A stretch of 64,000 nucleotides of DNA from HKCCE3408 sp039183205 (GCA_039183205.1 JBCDBR010000019.1:1-64000), one strand, 5' to 3'; positions 35,919 through 45,352 are shown, numbered from the stretch's first letter. Numbers and translations: made by a program. Notes: generated by a model not told the origin, from the sequence alone.

Positions 35919-36947
35919 ATGAGCGAGCCTGATCTCAACTTGCGCCCCAATGCGCTGCCGGACGACGCCGCGCCCGACCGCGCGCTGCGGCCGCAGGTGC
36001 TTGAGGATTTTGTCGGCCAAGACGCGGCCCGGGCCAATTTGCGCGTCTTTGTCGAAAGCGCGCGCCAACGCGGCGAGGCGATGGACCATGTGCTGTTTCA
36101 TGGCCCGCCCGGTTTGGGCAAGACGACCCTTGCGCAGATCATGGCACGCGAACTCGGCGTCAATTTCCGCATGACGTCGGGCCCGGTGCTGGCGCGCGCC
36201 GGTGATCTGGCTGCAATTCTAACCAACCTGGAGCCCCGTGATGTGTTGTTCATCGATGAGATCCATCGCCTGAACCCGGCCGTCGAGGAGGTGCTGTACC
36301 CGGCGCTCGAGGATTTTGAGCTAGACCTCGTGATCGGAGAGGGGCCCGCAGCCCGCACCGTACGGATCGAGTTGCAGCCCTTTACCCTGGTCGGGGCCAC
36401 CACGCGGCTTGGCCTTTTGACCACTCCCTTGCGCGACAGGTTCGGGATACCCGTCCGGCTTCAGTTTTACGCGACATCGGAATTGACCCAAATTGTCACG
36501 CGCGGCGCGCGTCTTTTGCAGATCGAAGCCGATGCGGAGGGATTGCAGGAAATCGCGACCCGTGCCCGCGGCACGCCGCGGATTGCCGGTCGGCTCTTGC
36601 GGCGCGTTCTCGATTTCGCGGTGGTCGAAGGCGGTGGCCGCATCACCGCAGCTTTGGCCGACGCGGCCTTAACGCGCCTCGGCGTAGACCGGATCGGTCT
36701 GGATGCGGCGGACCGAAGGTATCTGACGTTGATTGCAGAGAATTATGGCGGAGGACCGGTAGGGGTCGAGACGTTGTCGGCCGCGCTCAGCGAGGCGCGC
36801 GACGCCATTGAAGAGGTGATCGAGCCCTACCTCTTACAGCAAGGCTTGATCGCGCGGACACCGCGGGGCAGGGTTCTGGCCGCAAAGGGTTGGCAGCATC
36901 TGGGCCTTGCGCCGCCAGAGGCGCCCAGCCAGCGCGATTTGTTCTGA
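35919..36947 (+). CDS. ruvB: Holliday junction branch-migration helicase RuvB
   Basis: The 342-residue AAA+ motor has Walker A GPPGLGKT at residues 62-69, Walker B DEIHR, the sensor-like VGATTRLGLLTTPLRDRFG and a C-terminal winged helix (TPRGRVLAAKGWQHLGL). It drives branch migration with RuvA. ATG 35919 is one base after the ruvA stop; a longer frame starts inside ruvA. Order ruvC-ruvA-ruvB is typical. Confidence 0.96.
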   Translation: MSEPDLNLRPNALPDDAAPDRALRPQVLEDFVGQDAARANLRVFVESARQRGEAMDHVLFHGPPGLGKTTLAQIMARELGVNFRMTSGPVLARAGDLAAILTNLEPRDVLFIDEIHRLNPAVEEVLYPALEDFELDLVIGEGPAARTVRIELQPFTLVGATTRLGLLTTPLRDRFGIPVRLQFYATSELTQIVTRGARLLQIEADAEGLQEIATRARGTPRIAGRLLRRVLDFAVVEGGGRITAALADAALTRLGVDRIGLDAADRRYLTLIAENYGGGPVGVETLSAALSEARDAIEEVIEPYLLQQGLIARTPRGRVLAAKGWQHLGLAPPEAPSQRDLF

Positions 36948-36965
36948 ACCGGAGGGACCGCCGAC

Positions 36966-37790
36966 GTGATCCGTTCTTTGATGGTCATCTTGTGTTTGGC
37001 GGGGCCCGCCGCAGCCCAGGTCGAGTTTGGATACCACGACAGTTTGACAACGCGATTTGGCCAGTTGGTTGTGATTGGAGAACCGCCCAGCCAACAATTG
37101 GCGTTTAACGGCACCATTGTGCCGGGGCTCGAAAACTGGTCGATTGCCATTCATGGCGCATGGGGCCTAGCGGAACCAGCGGTGGATTGGGTCGTCATCC
37201 ACAGCCACAATGGCGGCAATGCCTGCGATCCGCCGAGGCACATCTTGCGCATCTCGTCCGAGGGGTATTCGGTCAGCCCAGCCTTTGCCGATTGCATCTA
37301 TTCCGTCCAGGATATCCGGGTTTTTCCCGATCGGATTGAGCTTGATATGCCGCACGGCGACATCGCCATCGAGAGCCAGACATTCATCTATGACGGCACG
37401 ACATTGAGCGCGCGGATCGACGCGCCGGCGCTTGGCGCGGGCGATCCGACCGTTTCTGATGCGCGGCGATGGCTTGGCCAGCACCCCTACCGCGTTTTTG
37501 AAGACAGCGCCGAACAAGCCCGGTTTCTGCGCATCATGTCGGATACTGAAATGCGCAACCTTGCCGGACAAATGAGTGGACCGGGTGACGGCGCGATCTT
37601 GCGCGATGGCTGGGTGCTTGGTGCTGCCTGCATGGCGCATCAGTGCAATATTCATGCCGGGGCCTGGGGCATCCGGCTCTCTGATGGCGCGGCGGCGTCG
37701 GCCATTTTGGCCAATGGCATCGCACCGGTTGTGTACGGCGCCGCCTTTGACCCTGTATTCCAGGCATGGCTTTCGGAGCAGGCGTTTTGA
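36966..37790 (+). CDS. Secreted protein of unknown function
   Basis: The 274-residue protein starts with a signal peptide (residues 1-17, PAAAQ). The mature part has four or more cysteines (CDPP, CIYS, CMAHQCN), suggesting a disulfide-bonded periplasmic protein. I recognise no family. The start is GTG 36966. It follows ruvB by 18 bases and its stop overlaps the next gene as TGATG, so the two unknown genes form a coupled pair between ruv and tol. Confidence 0.65.
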   Translation: MIRSLMVILCLAGPAAAQVEFGYHDSLTTRFGQLVVIGEPPSQQLAFNGTIVPGLENWSIAIHGAWGLAEPAVDWVVIHSHNGGNACDPPRHILRISSEGYSVSPAFADCIYSVQDIRVFPDRIELDMPHGDIAIESQTFIYDGTTLSARIDAPALGAGDPTVSDARRWLGQHPYRVFEDSAEQARFLRIMSDTEMRNLAGQMSGPGDGAILRDGWVLGAACMAHQCNIHAGAWGIRLSDGAAASAILANGIAPVVYGAAFDPVFQAWLSEQAF

Positions 37791-38419
37791 TGACGCCGGA
37801 GGCGGTGACCGAGCTTTTCACCCGGTCGGACAATTCGTATCTTTTTGCGCGTTGGGGTCGGCCGTTGGCGCCGGTTGTCTTTGGCGTTGATGACCCGACC
37901 ATTGGCGTGTTCAAGGGCGCGATTGAGGCCGTGATCACGTTGGCGGGCCATGAAATGGCCGATACCGATCCTGAACTGGGCGCCAATTTGATGATCTTCT
38001 TTCTGCGCGATTGGCAGGAACTGGCCCAAACCCCTAATCTTGACCGCATCCTGGCCGATCTCGAAACGCTCTTGCCCAGGCTCGAGGCGGCTGGCGCCAA
38101 CCAATACCGTAGCTTTCGGTTCGATGAGACCGGCGCGATCAAAGCGGCGTTTGTCTTTATTCGCGTTGACGAAAATATCGCGGCTTTGCCTGCGGACACC
38201 ATAGCGCTGAGCCAGATTGTGCAGACCATCTTGTTGTGGTCGGACCAAGCCTTCCGCGATGCCGGCCCCTTGGCGCGCCTGTCCGATGATGGCCCGGCTC
38301 TCCTGCGACCCGAAATCGCGCAAGTGATCCGGGCCGCTTATGATCCGGTCATGCCGGTCGCCGCGCAAGACCCGAGCCACGGGCTGCGGCTCGCGGCGCG
38401 GATGTCGAATGTACAGTAA
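37790..38419 (+). CDS. Conserved hypothetical protein, soluble
   Basis: The 209-residue protein has no signal peptide or membrane helix. Its sequence (MTPEAVTELFTRSDNSYLFARWGRPLAP, LGANLMIFFLRDWQEL, YRSFRFDETGAIKAAFVFIR) looks like a compact alpha/beta cytosolic protein. I cannot assign a domain. ATG 37790 was chosen because it overlaps the previous stop (TGATG). Coupling to the secreted protein suggests a shared task that sequence does not reveal. Confidence 0.65.
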   Translation: MTPEAVTELFTRSDNSYLFARWGRPLAPVVFGVDDPTIGVFKGAIEAVITLAGHEMADTDPELGANLMIFFLRDWQELAQTPNLDRILADLETLLPRLEAAGANQYRSFRFDETGAIKAAFVFIRVDENIAALPADTIALSQIVQTILLWSDQAFRDAGPLARLSDDGPALLRPEIAQVIRAAYDPVMPVAAQDPSHGLRLAARMSNVQ

Positions 38420-38536
38420 GGGGCCGGACAGCAGGCGGGAAAACCCGCTAAAGATGCAAAGCCGCGGGGGCAATCGGCGCCGCGCTTGGCGGCTTTGCCG
38501 GTTGCTGACCCTTTCGGCTTGGTTAAAAACAACGAG

Positions 38537-38947
38537 ATGATTCACAGCTGGCCGATCCGCGTCTATTACGAAGACACCGACCTCGCGGGGCTTGTGTACT
38601 ACGCAAATTACCTGAAGTTTATCGAACGCGCGCGTTCTGAAATGGTTCGTGAGGCCGGTATCGATCAGCTTTCGATGAAAGCGACAGGTCTGGTTTTTGC
38701 CGTCCGACGCCTGGTTGCGGAGTATCTCAAGCCCGCACATTACGACGATCAATTGACGGTTGAAACGAGGCTCAACACACTGAAACGCGCACGGTTTTAC
38801 ATGGATCAGGTTGTCTGCCGCGATGGCATGACGCTGTTTTCCGCGCAAGTTGAGATCGTTTGCCTCGATCCGGCTGGAAAGCCGAAGCCTTTGCCGATGG
38901 ATATCCGGCAAAAGATTGCCGGTCTTGTCCCGCCAACCTCGCCGTGA
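38537..38947 (+). CDS. ybgC: Tol-Pal system-associated acyl-CoA thioesterase
   Basis: The 136-residue hotdog protein has the YbgC signature YYEDTDLAGLVYYANY with catalytic Asp-15. YbgC hydrolyses acyl-CoA thioesters and is nearly always encoded first in the tol-pal cluster. The start at 38537 follows an AACGAG stretch and gives the usual length. Confidence 0.93.
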   Translation: MIHSWPIRVYYEDTDLAGLVYYANYLKFIERARSEMVREAGIDQLSMKATGLVFAVRRLVAEYLKPAHYDDQLTVETRLNTLKRARFYMDQVVCRDGMTLFSAQVEIVCLDPAGKPKPLPMDIRQKIAGLVPPTSP

Positions 38948-39042
38948 TGTGCCTGGCATGGCCAATGCCGTTCGTGCCTGCTATTGAATAGCCAAAGCAG
39001 AGCGGCGCAAGACCGTGGGCAGACAGGACGGGCAGAGTATCG

Positions 39043-39735
39043 ATGGAAACGGAAGCGCTCAACGCAGCGCAGGCGGCTGACTTTAGCTTCCTGGCGTTAT
39101 TTTTTCGGGCCACCCTTATCGTCCAATTGGTGATGATCGGGCTGATCGTGGCTTCGGTTTGGGTTTGGGCGATTTATTTCGCCAAGTTCCGTATGTATCG
39201 CCGCGCGCGATTGAATGCTGGCGCATTCGACCAAGCGTTTTGGTCAGGTGAGCCGCTTGATGAATTTTATGATCAGATCGCTGAGGCCCCCCGCAGCGCG
39301 TCAGAACGCGTATTTGTTGCCGGCATGACCGAATGGCGGCGGTCGATCCGCGACGACGGTGCACTAATCCCCGGCGTGCAGCAGCGCGTTGATCGGTCCA
39401 TGGATGTGGCTATCGCGCGGGAAAACGAACGCCTCACACTCGGTTTGGGCTTTTTGGCGACAACTGGTGCGACGGCACCGTTTGTGGGCCTGTTTGGTAC
39501 CGTGTGGGGTATCATGCGGGCGTTCCAGGAAATTGCGGTGTCGGGGAATACATCACTTGCCGTTGTCGCCCCGGGTATCGCTGAGGCGCTGCTTGCAACC
39601 GCGCTCGGTCTCTTGGCGGCGATCCCAGCGGTTATTCTCTATAACACGCTCTCGCGCCAAGCCGACCGGATGGTGCAGCTTTACGAAGGATTTGCCGACG
39701 AGTTTTCTACCCTGCTGTCGCGGCAGCTCGATTGA
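39043..39735 (+). CDS. tolQ: Tol-Pal system subunit TolQ
   Basis: The 230-residue MotA/TolQ/ExbB protein has three membrane helices: one near residues 16-45, and two near 135-165 and 175-205 (GLGFLATTGATAPFVGLFGTVWGIM and AEALLATALGLLAAIPAVILYN, given here only as regions). It forms the proton channel with TolR. Its stop overlaps the tolR start (TGATG). Confidence 0.95.
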   Translation: METEALNAAQAADFSFLALFFRATLIVQLVMIGLIVASVWVWAIYFAKFRMYRRARLNAGAFDQAFWSGEPLDEFYDQIAEAPRSASERVFVAGMTEWRRSIRDDGALIPGVQQRVDRSMDVAIARENERLTLGLGFLATTGATAPFVGLFGTVWGIMRAFQEIAVSGNTSLAVVAPGIAEALLATALGLLAAIPAVILYNTLSRQADRMVQLYEGFADEFSTLLSRQLD

Positions 39736-40196
39736 TGGGTATGTCGACGGTAAATCGCGGCGGAGAACGGCGACGGGGCCGGCGCCGCGGTGCCGCGCAA
39801 CCGATGTCCGAGATTAACGTTACCCCCTTCGTGGACGTCATGCTTGTCTTGCTAATCATCTTCATGGTGTCGGCACCGCTGATGACGGTCGGTGTCCCGA
39901 TTGAGTTACCGGAAACTGCGGCCGAAGCGCTGCCGTCACCGGATGAAGAGCCTTTGACGGTGACGCTGACCGCGGAGGGTGGTGTGCTGATCCAAACCAC
40001 TGAAGTGTCGCGGGACTCGTTGGTCACGAGGCTGACGGCAATTGCGGCCGAACGTGACACCAATCAGATTTTCCTACGTGCCGATGGTGCCTTGGCATAC
40101 GATGACGTCATGGAGATCATGGGCGCATTGAACGCTGGCGGGTTTCGGGAAATCGGTCTTGTCACCGATGCCGGCGGCCCGGCCTTGGCGGAGTGA
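39735..40196 (+). CDS. tolR: Tol-Pal system subunit TolR
   Basis: The 153-residue protein has a basic N-terminus (RGGERRRGRRRG), the conserved MSEINVTPFVDVMLVLLII region with Asp in the membrane helix that carries the proton path, and a periplasmic ExbD-like domain. ATG 39735 overlaps the tolQ stop. A second ATG at 39741 is also possible. Confidence 0.94.
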   Translation: MGMSTVNRGGERRRGRRRGAAQPMSEINVTPFVDVMLVLLIIFMVSAPLMTVGVPIELPETAAEALPSPDEEPLTVTLTAEGGVLIQTTEVSRDSLVTRLTAIAAERDTNQIFLRADGALAYDDVMEIMGALNAGGFREIGLVTDAGGPALAE

Positions 40197-40202
40197 GGAC
40201 GC

Positions 40203-41291
40203 ATGCGGCGCGAACTTTATGCGTCCGCCGCGCTGCATGGTGCGTTATTGCTCTGGCTGGTCTTTGGCGATGCATTGACCCGAACAGAACAGTCAGAACC
40301 TTTTGAGGTTACGGGCGTGACGTTGATCTCTGCCGCGGAATTCGATGCATCGGTGGCGGAAACGGCGCCCCCGGTCGAAGCGTTGCCCGCGCCGGAACCA
40401 GAACCCGAGCCTGAACCCACGCCAGAACCTGACCCAGAACCCGCGCCAGAACCTGACCCTGAACCCGCGCCAGAACCTGACCCAGAACCCGCGCCAGAGC
40501 CTGAACCCGTCGAAGACATCGTTGCTGTTCTGCCGCAGCCGAGCCTCGGCGATCCTACAGCCCCCCCATCTGACACGCCGACACCGGAACAGGCGCCGAT
40601 CGTTGCGCCAGCTCCCGCGCCCGCGCCCGAACCGGAGGCGGAGATTGCGCCCGAGCTTGCCGAACAGCCCGACGTCAGCACACCGTCTGAGACGGCAGAG
40701 CCGCTCGAACCGGAAACGGCGCCTGAACAAGCGACCACCGAGATTGTCACCGAAGCCGAAGAGCCGTCATCAGCACCCCTTGCCTCGCTTCGGCCAACGG
40801 CGCGGCCGGATCGCCCGGCGCCGGTCGACGTCGCCGCTGAGCCAGAGCCCGAACCCGCCCCCGACCCTGAACCCGAGCCGGCTGTGGATCCGATCCAACA
40901 GGCACTTGAGCAAGCGCTCGAAGTGGCGCCATCGGCAGAACCGGCTGCCGCACTTGGCCCGGCACTCGGGGACGACGCAATTGCAGGCTTCGAACGGCAA
41001 GTGGGGGCCTGTTGGAATTTGGGCGCATCCGGCACGGCGCAGCTCGAAACCGCGATAGTCGTCTATTTCGAGCTGGAACGAGACGGAAGACCGATCCCTA
41101 GTTCGATCCGGTTGTCCGAGACGCTCAGCGGCGATGCAACGTCGGCAGGACAAGCCTTTGAAACAGCGCGTCGCGCAATCATCCGTTGCGGGCTACAGGA
41201 AAATGATGGCTATGATCTGCCCGATGAGAGCTACGAACGCTGGCGACGTGTCGAAGCGGTTTTTAACCCTCAAGGGATGCAGTTGCGATGA
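40203..41291 (+). CDS. tolA: TolA-like periplasm-spanning protein
   Basis: The 362-residue protein has one N-terminal membrane helix (about residues 5-22), a long Pro/Glu-rich spacer (residues about 55-240, PEPEPEP and PEPDPEPA repeats) and a C-terminal TolA/TonB-like domain (DDAIAGFERQVGACWNLGA). Position between tolR and tolB identifies it as TolA even though the spacer is not the lysine/alanine helix of E. coli TolA. A 24-bp tandem DNA repeat lies at 40419-40508. Confidence 0.9.
   Translation: MRRELYASAALHGALLLWLVFGDALTRTEQSEPFEVTGVTLISAAEFDASVAETAPPVEALPAPEPEPEPEPTPEPDPEPAPEPDPEPAPEPDPEPAPEPEPVEDIVAVLPQPSLGDPTAPPSDTPTPEQAPIVAPAPAPAPEPEAEIAPELAEQPDVSTPSETAEPLEPETAPEQATTEIVTEAEEPSSAPLASLRPTARPDRPAPVDVAAEPEPEPAPDPEPEPAVDPIQQALEQALEVAPSAEPAAALGPALGDDAIAGFERQVGACWNLGASGTAQLETAIVVYFELERDGRPIPSSIRLSETLSGDATSAGQAFETARRAIIRCGLQENDGYDLPDESYERWRRVEAVFNPQGMQLR
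40419..40508 (+). repeat. 24-bp tandem repeat in tolA
   Basis: The unit GCGCCAGAACCTGACCCAGA plus four further bases occurs three times (40419-40442, 40443-40466, 40467-40490) and then in part (40491-40508). It encodes the octapeptide PEPDPEPA in tandem. The copies differ at few bases, so copy number could change by slippage without breaking the frame. Confidence 0.85.
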
Positions 41292-41325
41292 CGCGCCCTT
41301 GGCGAAATGATCGAATGAGGCTCTG

Positions 41326-42645
41326 ATGAGACGCTTGATCCCAACCTTGCTCTTTTTGCTCTGTGCGCCGATGGCCTTCGCGCAATCGCCCGGTCCCTTG
41401 CGCATCGAAATCACACAAGGCGTGGTCGAGCCGTTGCCGTTCGCGCTGCCTGTTTTTGTGGCCGAGAACGGTGCGGCCGCTGACGCCGCTCAAGACATCA
41501 CCCGCGTTATCGCAGCCGATCTCCGCGGCACGGGATTGTTCCGCGAAATCCCATCTGATGCACATATCTCGACCGTTTCGAACTTCGCCGCGCCGGTGCA
41601 GTACAACGACTGGCAAGCGATCAATGCCCAGGCGTTGATCACCGGATCGGTTGAGGCTGCCTCCAACGGTCAACTGATCGTGCGGTTTCGCCTGTTTGAT
41701 GTGTTTTCCGAACAGCCCTTAGGCGATGGCTTGCAATTTGTCGGCGCCCCCGAAAGCTGGCGGCGCATGGCACATGCCGTGGCCGATCAGGTTTACGAAC
41801 GCATCACCGGCGAGACGGGTTATTTCGATACGCGCGTGGCCTTCATCGCCGAAGAGGGCCCGAAGAATGCGCGCCTCCACCGGCTGGCTATTATGGACTA
41901 CGACGGTGCCAACGTTCAGTACCTGACCGACAGCCGCAACATCGTGCTAGCTCCGCGGTTTTCGCCAGACGGAACGACGTTGCTTTACACGGCTCTCGAA
42001 GATCAGGGCCCGCAAGTTTACTACATGGACCTCGGCAGTGTGACCAACCGCCCGCTTGCTGTGGACGATGGCAGCTCCGCGTTTACGCCACGATTTTCGC
42101 CGGATGGCGGCCGGATTGCATTTTCGATCTCCGAGGCTGGCAATTCTGATATCTACATCGAAACTTTGGCGACCGGCGCGCGGCAACGGCTCACCAGCGC
42201 GGCATCAATCGAAGCGGCCCCCAGTTTCTCCCCCGATGGTAGCCAGATCGTGTTCGAGAGCGATCGCACCGGCAGCCAGCAGATTTACATCATGCCGGCC
42301 TCCGGCGGTGAGCCGGAGCGCATTTCGCGTGGTTCGGGCCGGTACGGCACGCCTGTCTGGAGCCCGCGGGGCGATTTGATTGCATTCACGTATCAAGCGG
42401 AAGGCCGGTTCCATATCGGCGTGATGCGGACCGATGGATCGGAGGAACGGCTCCTGACCGCGTCGTTCCTGGACGAAGGCCCGACCTGGTCGCCAAATGG
42501 CCGCGTGATTATGTTTACCCGCGAAACGGCGGGTGCCGATGGGGCTCCCGCGCTTTATAGTGTGGACATTTCCGGCAGAAACTTACAGCGGGTCGCGTCG
42601 CCGGGCATGGCATCTGATCCGGCCTGGTCGCCGCGGCTGCAATGA
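41326..42645 (+). CDS. tolB: Tol-Pal system beta-propeller protein TolB
   Basis: The 439-residue periplasmic protein has a signal peptide (residues 1-20, PMAFAQ), an N-terminal domain (LRIEITQGVVEPLPFALPVF) and six WD-like propeller blades with repeated FSPDG motifs (RFSPDGTTLLYT, RFSPDGGRIAFS, SFSPDGSQIVFES, WSPRGDLIAFT). It binds Pal and links the inner and outer membrane parts. Confidence 0.96.
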   Translation: MRRLIPTLLFLLCAPMAFAQSPGPLRIEITQGVVEPLPFALPVFVAENGAAADAAQDITRVIAADLRGTGLFREIPSDAHISTVSNFAAPVQYNDWQAINAQALITGSVEAASNGQLIVRFRLFDVFSEQPLGDGLQFVGAPESWRRMAHAVADQVYERITGETGYFDTRVAFIAEEGPKNARLHRLAIMDYDGANVQYLTDSRNIVLAPRFSPDGTTLLYTALEDQGPQVYYMDLGSVTNRPLAVDDGSSAFTPRFSPDGGRIAFSISEAGNSDIYIETLATGARQRLTSAASIEAAPSFSPDGSQIVFESDRTGSQQIYIMPASGGEPERISRGSGRYGTPVWSPRGDLIAFTYQAEGRFHIGVMRTDGSEERLLTASFLDEGPTWSPNGRVIMFTRETAGADGAPALYSVDISGRNLQRVASPGMASDPAWSPRLQ

Positions 42646-42720
42646 CATTGCACGGAGTTGATTTCCCCCAGTCCCGGCGCGTGATAAAGTCGGCAAAAGT
42701 ATAAAGCGAGGAAAGAGCAC

Positions 42721-43221
42721 ATGATAAAGCTTCACAAACTAGCGCTCTTGGCGGCGGTGTTGGGTCTGTCGGCCTGTACGCAGGGCGGCTTTGGCATCGG
42801 CGGCGGCGCGGGTGCGACCAACACGGCTGGCATTGGTGGCGTATCCGATCCGACATCGGTGGCCTATTTCAACCAAACGGTTGGTGATCGCGTTCTATTT
42901 GAGGTCAACATCCATACATTGAGTGATCAAGCGCGTTTGATCCTGGATGCACAGGCAGAATGGTTGGCCAACAATCCCGAATATGTCGCTGTCATCGAAG
43001 GCCATGCCGACGAACAGGGCACACAGGAATACAACTTCCGGCTTGGGGAACGTCGGGCCACGTCCGTCAGCCAGTATCTGGCATCGCGAGGTGTGGCACC
43101 TGGTCGATTGCGCACTGTCTCTTTTGGCAAAGAACGCCCGTTAGAGATCTGCTCAAACGAGGCCTGCTACGCGCAAAACCGCCGTTCGGTGACGGTGCTG
43201 GAGATCGGTGCGGGGTCTTGA
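42721..43221 (+). CDS. pal: Peptidoglycan-associated lipoprotein Pal
   Basis: The 166-residue lipoprotein has lipobox LSAC with Cys-19 and an OmpA peptidoglycan-binding domain (VIEGHADEQGTQEYNFRLGERRA). It anchors the outer membrane to peptidoglycan and to TolB. The start follows GAGGAAAGAG. Confidence 0.95.
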   Translation: MIKLHKLALLAAVLGLSACTQGGFGIGGGAGATNTAGIGGVSDPTSVAYFNQTVGDRVLFEVNIHTLSDQARLILDAQAEWLANNPEYVAVIEGHADEQGTQEYNFRLGERRATSVSQYLASRGVAPGRLRTVSFGKERPLEICSNEACYAQNRRSVTVLEIGAGS

Positions 43222-43222
43222 A

Positions 43223-44047
43223 ATGATGCGTGGCCTGGTTCTGGCATTGTTTCTGCTTGCGAGCCCTGCAATGGCTCAGGACCGTGGCGAAACGCTGGCT
43301 GATATCCGCCAAGAACTGACGGTGCTTTGGGTTGAACTCCAGCGGCTTCGGACAGAGCTTTCGACGACGGGATCGCCTAGCGGGCCACCGATTTCAGGTG
43401 AACTCTTGGCGCGCCAAGATGCCCTAGAGTTGGAAATTCGCCGGTTAACCGGGCTTGTTGAGAACCTGGAATTGCGCCTAAGCGCCGTCGTTCGCGACGG
43501 GACCAACCGGGTGGGCGATTTGGAGTTCCGCTTATGCGAGTTAGAGCCGGATTGCGATATCGGCTCGCTTGGGCAGACGCCAAGTTTGGGCGGCGGTGAA
43601 CTTCCGGCGGCAGGCGCCGATCCTTTGCCCGATAGCGCGCCCGATACCGGCGGTGGCAGCTTGGCCGTTGCCGAACAATCCGACTTTGACCGCGCTCGCG
43701 CCGCTTATGACGCCGGCGATTACGCCCAAGCTCAGGACCTTTTCTCGGCGTTCACCGAAACATATCCGGGCGGTCCGCTTTCGGCAGAGGCGCATTTTTT
43801 GCGCGGCGAAGCAGCAGCCGCGCAAGGCGTTTGGTCGGTCGCGGCGCGGGCCTATCTTGATAGTTTTTCAGGCGCACCGGATGCAAGCCGCGCGCCTGAT
43901 AGCTTGCAACGCTTGGGCGTCGCTTTGGCCGAACTTGGTCAAACCGAAGAAGCATGCCTGACCCTTGGCGAGGTTGAAAACCGCTATCCCGGAACTCCGG
44001 CGGTGATCGATGCCCAACGCGCGATGGCAGGGCTGAGGTGTAATTGA
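43223..44047 (+). CDS. cpoB: Tol-Pal system protein CpoB/YbgF
   Basis: The 274-residue periplasmic protein has a signal peptide (ASPAMAQ, residues 1-19), a coiled-coil region around residues 25-90 (RQELTVLWVELQRL) and C-terminal TPR repeats (FDRARAAYDAGDYAQAQDLF). CpoB coordinates Tol-Pal with cell-wall synthesis at division. ATG 43223 lies next to the pal stop; the next codon is also ATG. Its stop overlaps the tilS start (TTGA). Confidence 0.9.
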   Translation: MMRGLVLALFLLASPAMAQDRGETLADIRQELTVLWVELQRLRTELSTTGSPSGPPISGELLARQDALELEIRRLTGLVENLELRLSAVVRDGTNRVGDLEFRLCELEPDCDIGSLGQTPSLGGGELPAAGADPLPDSAPDTGGGSLAVAEQSDFDRARAAYDAGDYAQAQDLFSAFTETYPGGPLSAEAHFLRGEAAAAQGVWSVAARAYLDSFSGAPDASRAPDSLQRLGVALAELGQTEEACLTLGEVENRYPGTPAVIDAQRAMAGLRCN

Positions 44048-45297
44048 GCCGCCCCGGTTCCACACGACAAGACCTGCGCCAGAGCTTCACATTGCAGCCC
44101 GATCTGGTCTCTGACGGACGACCCGTCATTGTTGCGTGTTCTGGCGGCGGGGATTCCATCGCATTGCTGCATATGGCGGTGTCCAGTCTCGGCGCAGATC
44201 GCGTGCATGTTTGCACCGTGAACCACAATTTGCGGGCCTCGGCCGCCGACGAGATCGCGCTTGTCGAACGCCATACCAAAAAACTTGGCGTCAGCCTTCG
44301 AATTGTGAATTGGCACTGGGATGGGCAGGGCAATCTGCAAGCAAAAGCCAGCGATGCGCGCCGTGGCATCTTGGCCGAGGAAGCCGCACTTTGGGACGCC
44401 GTTACAGTTCTTCTGGGTCATACCCGCGATGACAATGTCGAGAGTTTCCTGATGGCGCTTGCGCGCGGTTCTGGCATCGATGGTCTGCGCGGGATGAAGG
44501 CCATAGATGGACTTTTCCAGCGCCCCTTTCTGACGACGGGTCGTGCGGAATTGCGCGATTGGCTGCGGCAGGAAGGGCTCGATTGGGCCGATGATCCTTC
44601 GAATGAGGATGTTCGATTTGATCGCGTGAAAGCCCGCAAAATGATCGACATCCTTTCCGGGCTTGGCCTAACCGGCCAGCGCATTGAACGAACGATGCAC
44701 CTGATGCAAGCCGAGGCGGAGGACGCACGACTGCATGTGGCCCGCGCTGTAAAGCTGCATGCCGAGGTCCGCGCCGGCGACCTGTCGGTGCCTGTGCCGG
44801 ATTTTCTGCCTGAATTGGGTGAGGCGGGATACCTGCGCCTTTTGGCGGCCATCTTTTGTTGGTTTTCCGGTGATGGCTATAAGCCGCGCCTCGATTCTGT
44901 GCGCATGGTTCGGCAACGGATCGACGACGGGCAAAGCGCGTCGCTCTCAGGTGTTTTGGTGAAACCCGACCTGAAAAGGGTTGTCTTTCGACGCGAACCC
45001 GTCGCGGTCACCGCGCCGACCGCGTTGCCGCTCGGTGCGAAAGATGTCACGTGGGATCACCGCTGGCAGGTCACAAGTTATGCGCCGGCGCGGGCCGGAT
45101 TGATGATCGGCGCCTTGAATTTAGGGCTAGATCAATGCCCGAATTGGCGCGCATCGGGTCATTCGCGACGCAGCCTTGAAACAACGCCTGCCATTTGGCG
45201 AGGCGAGAAGGTGATTGCCGCACCTCTTGCCGGGCTCTTGAACGGCTGGACAGCGACGCTTCGCCCCACTTTCGCCGAGTTCCTGGATACACATTGA
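44044..45297 (+). CDS. tilS: tRNA(Ile)-lysidine synthase
   Basis: The 417-residue enzyme has the PP-loop SGGGDS at residues 33-38 and the N-type ATPase core (LLGHTRDDNVESFLMALARGSGIDGLRGM). It modifies the wobble cytidine of tRNA-Ile(CAU) to lysidine. The start is TTG 44044, overlapping the cpoB stop; no better start lies nearby. TilS next to ftsH is a widespread pairing. Confidence 0.93.
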   Translation: MSRPGSTRQDLRQSFTLQPDLVSDGRPVIVACSGGGDSIALLHMAVSSLGADRVHVCTVNHNLRASAADEIALVERHTKKLGVSLRIVNWHWDGQGNLQAKASDARRGILAEEAALWDAVTVLLGHTRDDNVESFLMALARGSGIDGLRGMKAIDGLFQRPFLTTGRAELRDWLRQEGLDWADDPSNEDVRFDRVKARKMIDILSGLGLTGQRIERTMHLMQAEAEDARLHVARAVKLHAEVRAGDLSVPVPDFLPELGEAGYLRLLAAIFCWFSGDGYKPRLDSVRMVRQRIDDGQSASLSGVLVKPDLKRVVFRREPVAVTAPTALPLGAKDVTWDHRWQVTSYAPARAGLMIGALNLGLDQCPNWRASGHSRRSLETTPAIWRGEKVIAAPLAGLLNGWTATLRPTFAEFLDTH

Positions 45298-45335
45298 ACT
45301 CAAGGTCCCAGAGGTTATCTTAAGGACAACGCGAC

Positions 45336-45352
45336 TGGCCCCGCACGGGCCA
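45336..45352 (+). promoter_or_regulatory. Stem-loop just before the ftsH ribosome-binding site
   Basis: TGGCCC (45336-45341) and GGGCCA (45347-45352) form a 6-bp stem with loop CGCAC, ending six bases before AGGAG. It buries the upstream ATG at 45352. It could modulate initiation; that is a guess from structure alone. Confidence 0.4.

Noticed and set aside
37652..38965. 437-codon minus-strand frame opposite the unknown pair and ybgC
   Set aside because: It covers the certain ybgC gene in antisense and reads as a high-GC shadow frame.
40217..41035. Ser/Gly-rich minus-strand frame opposite tolA
   Set aside because: Its repetitive composition is only the reverse of the Pro/Glu repeats of tolA.
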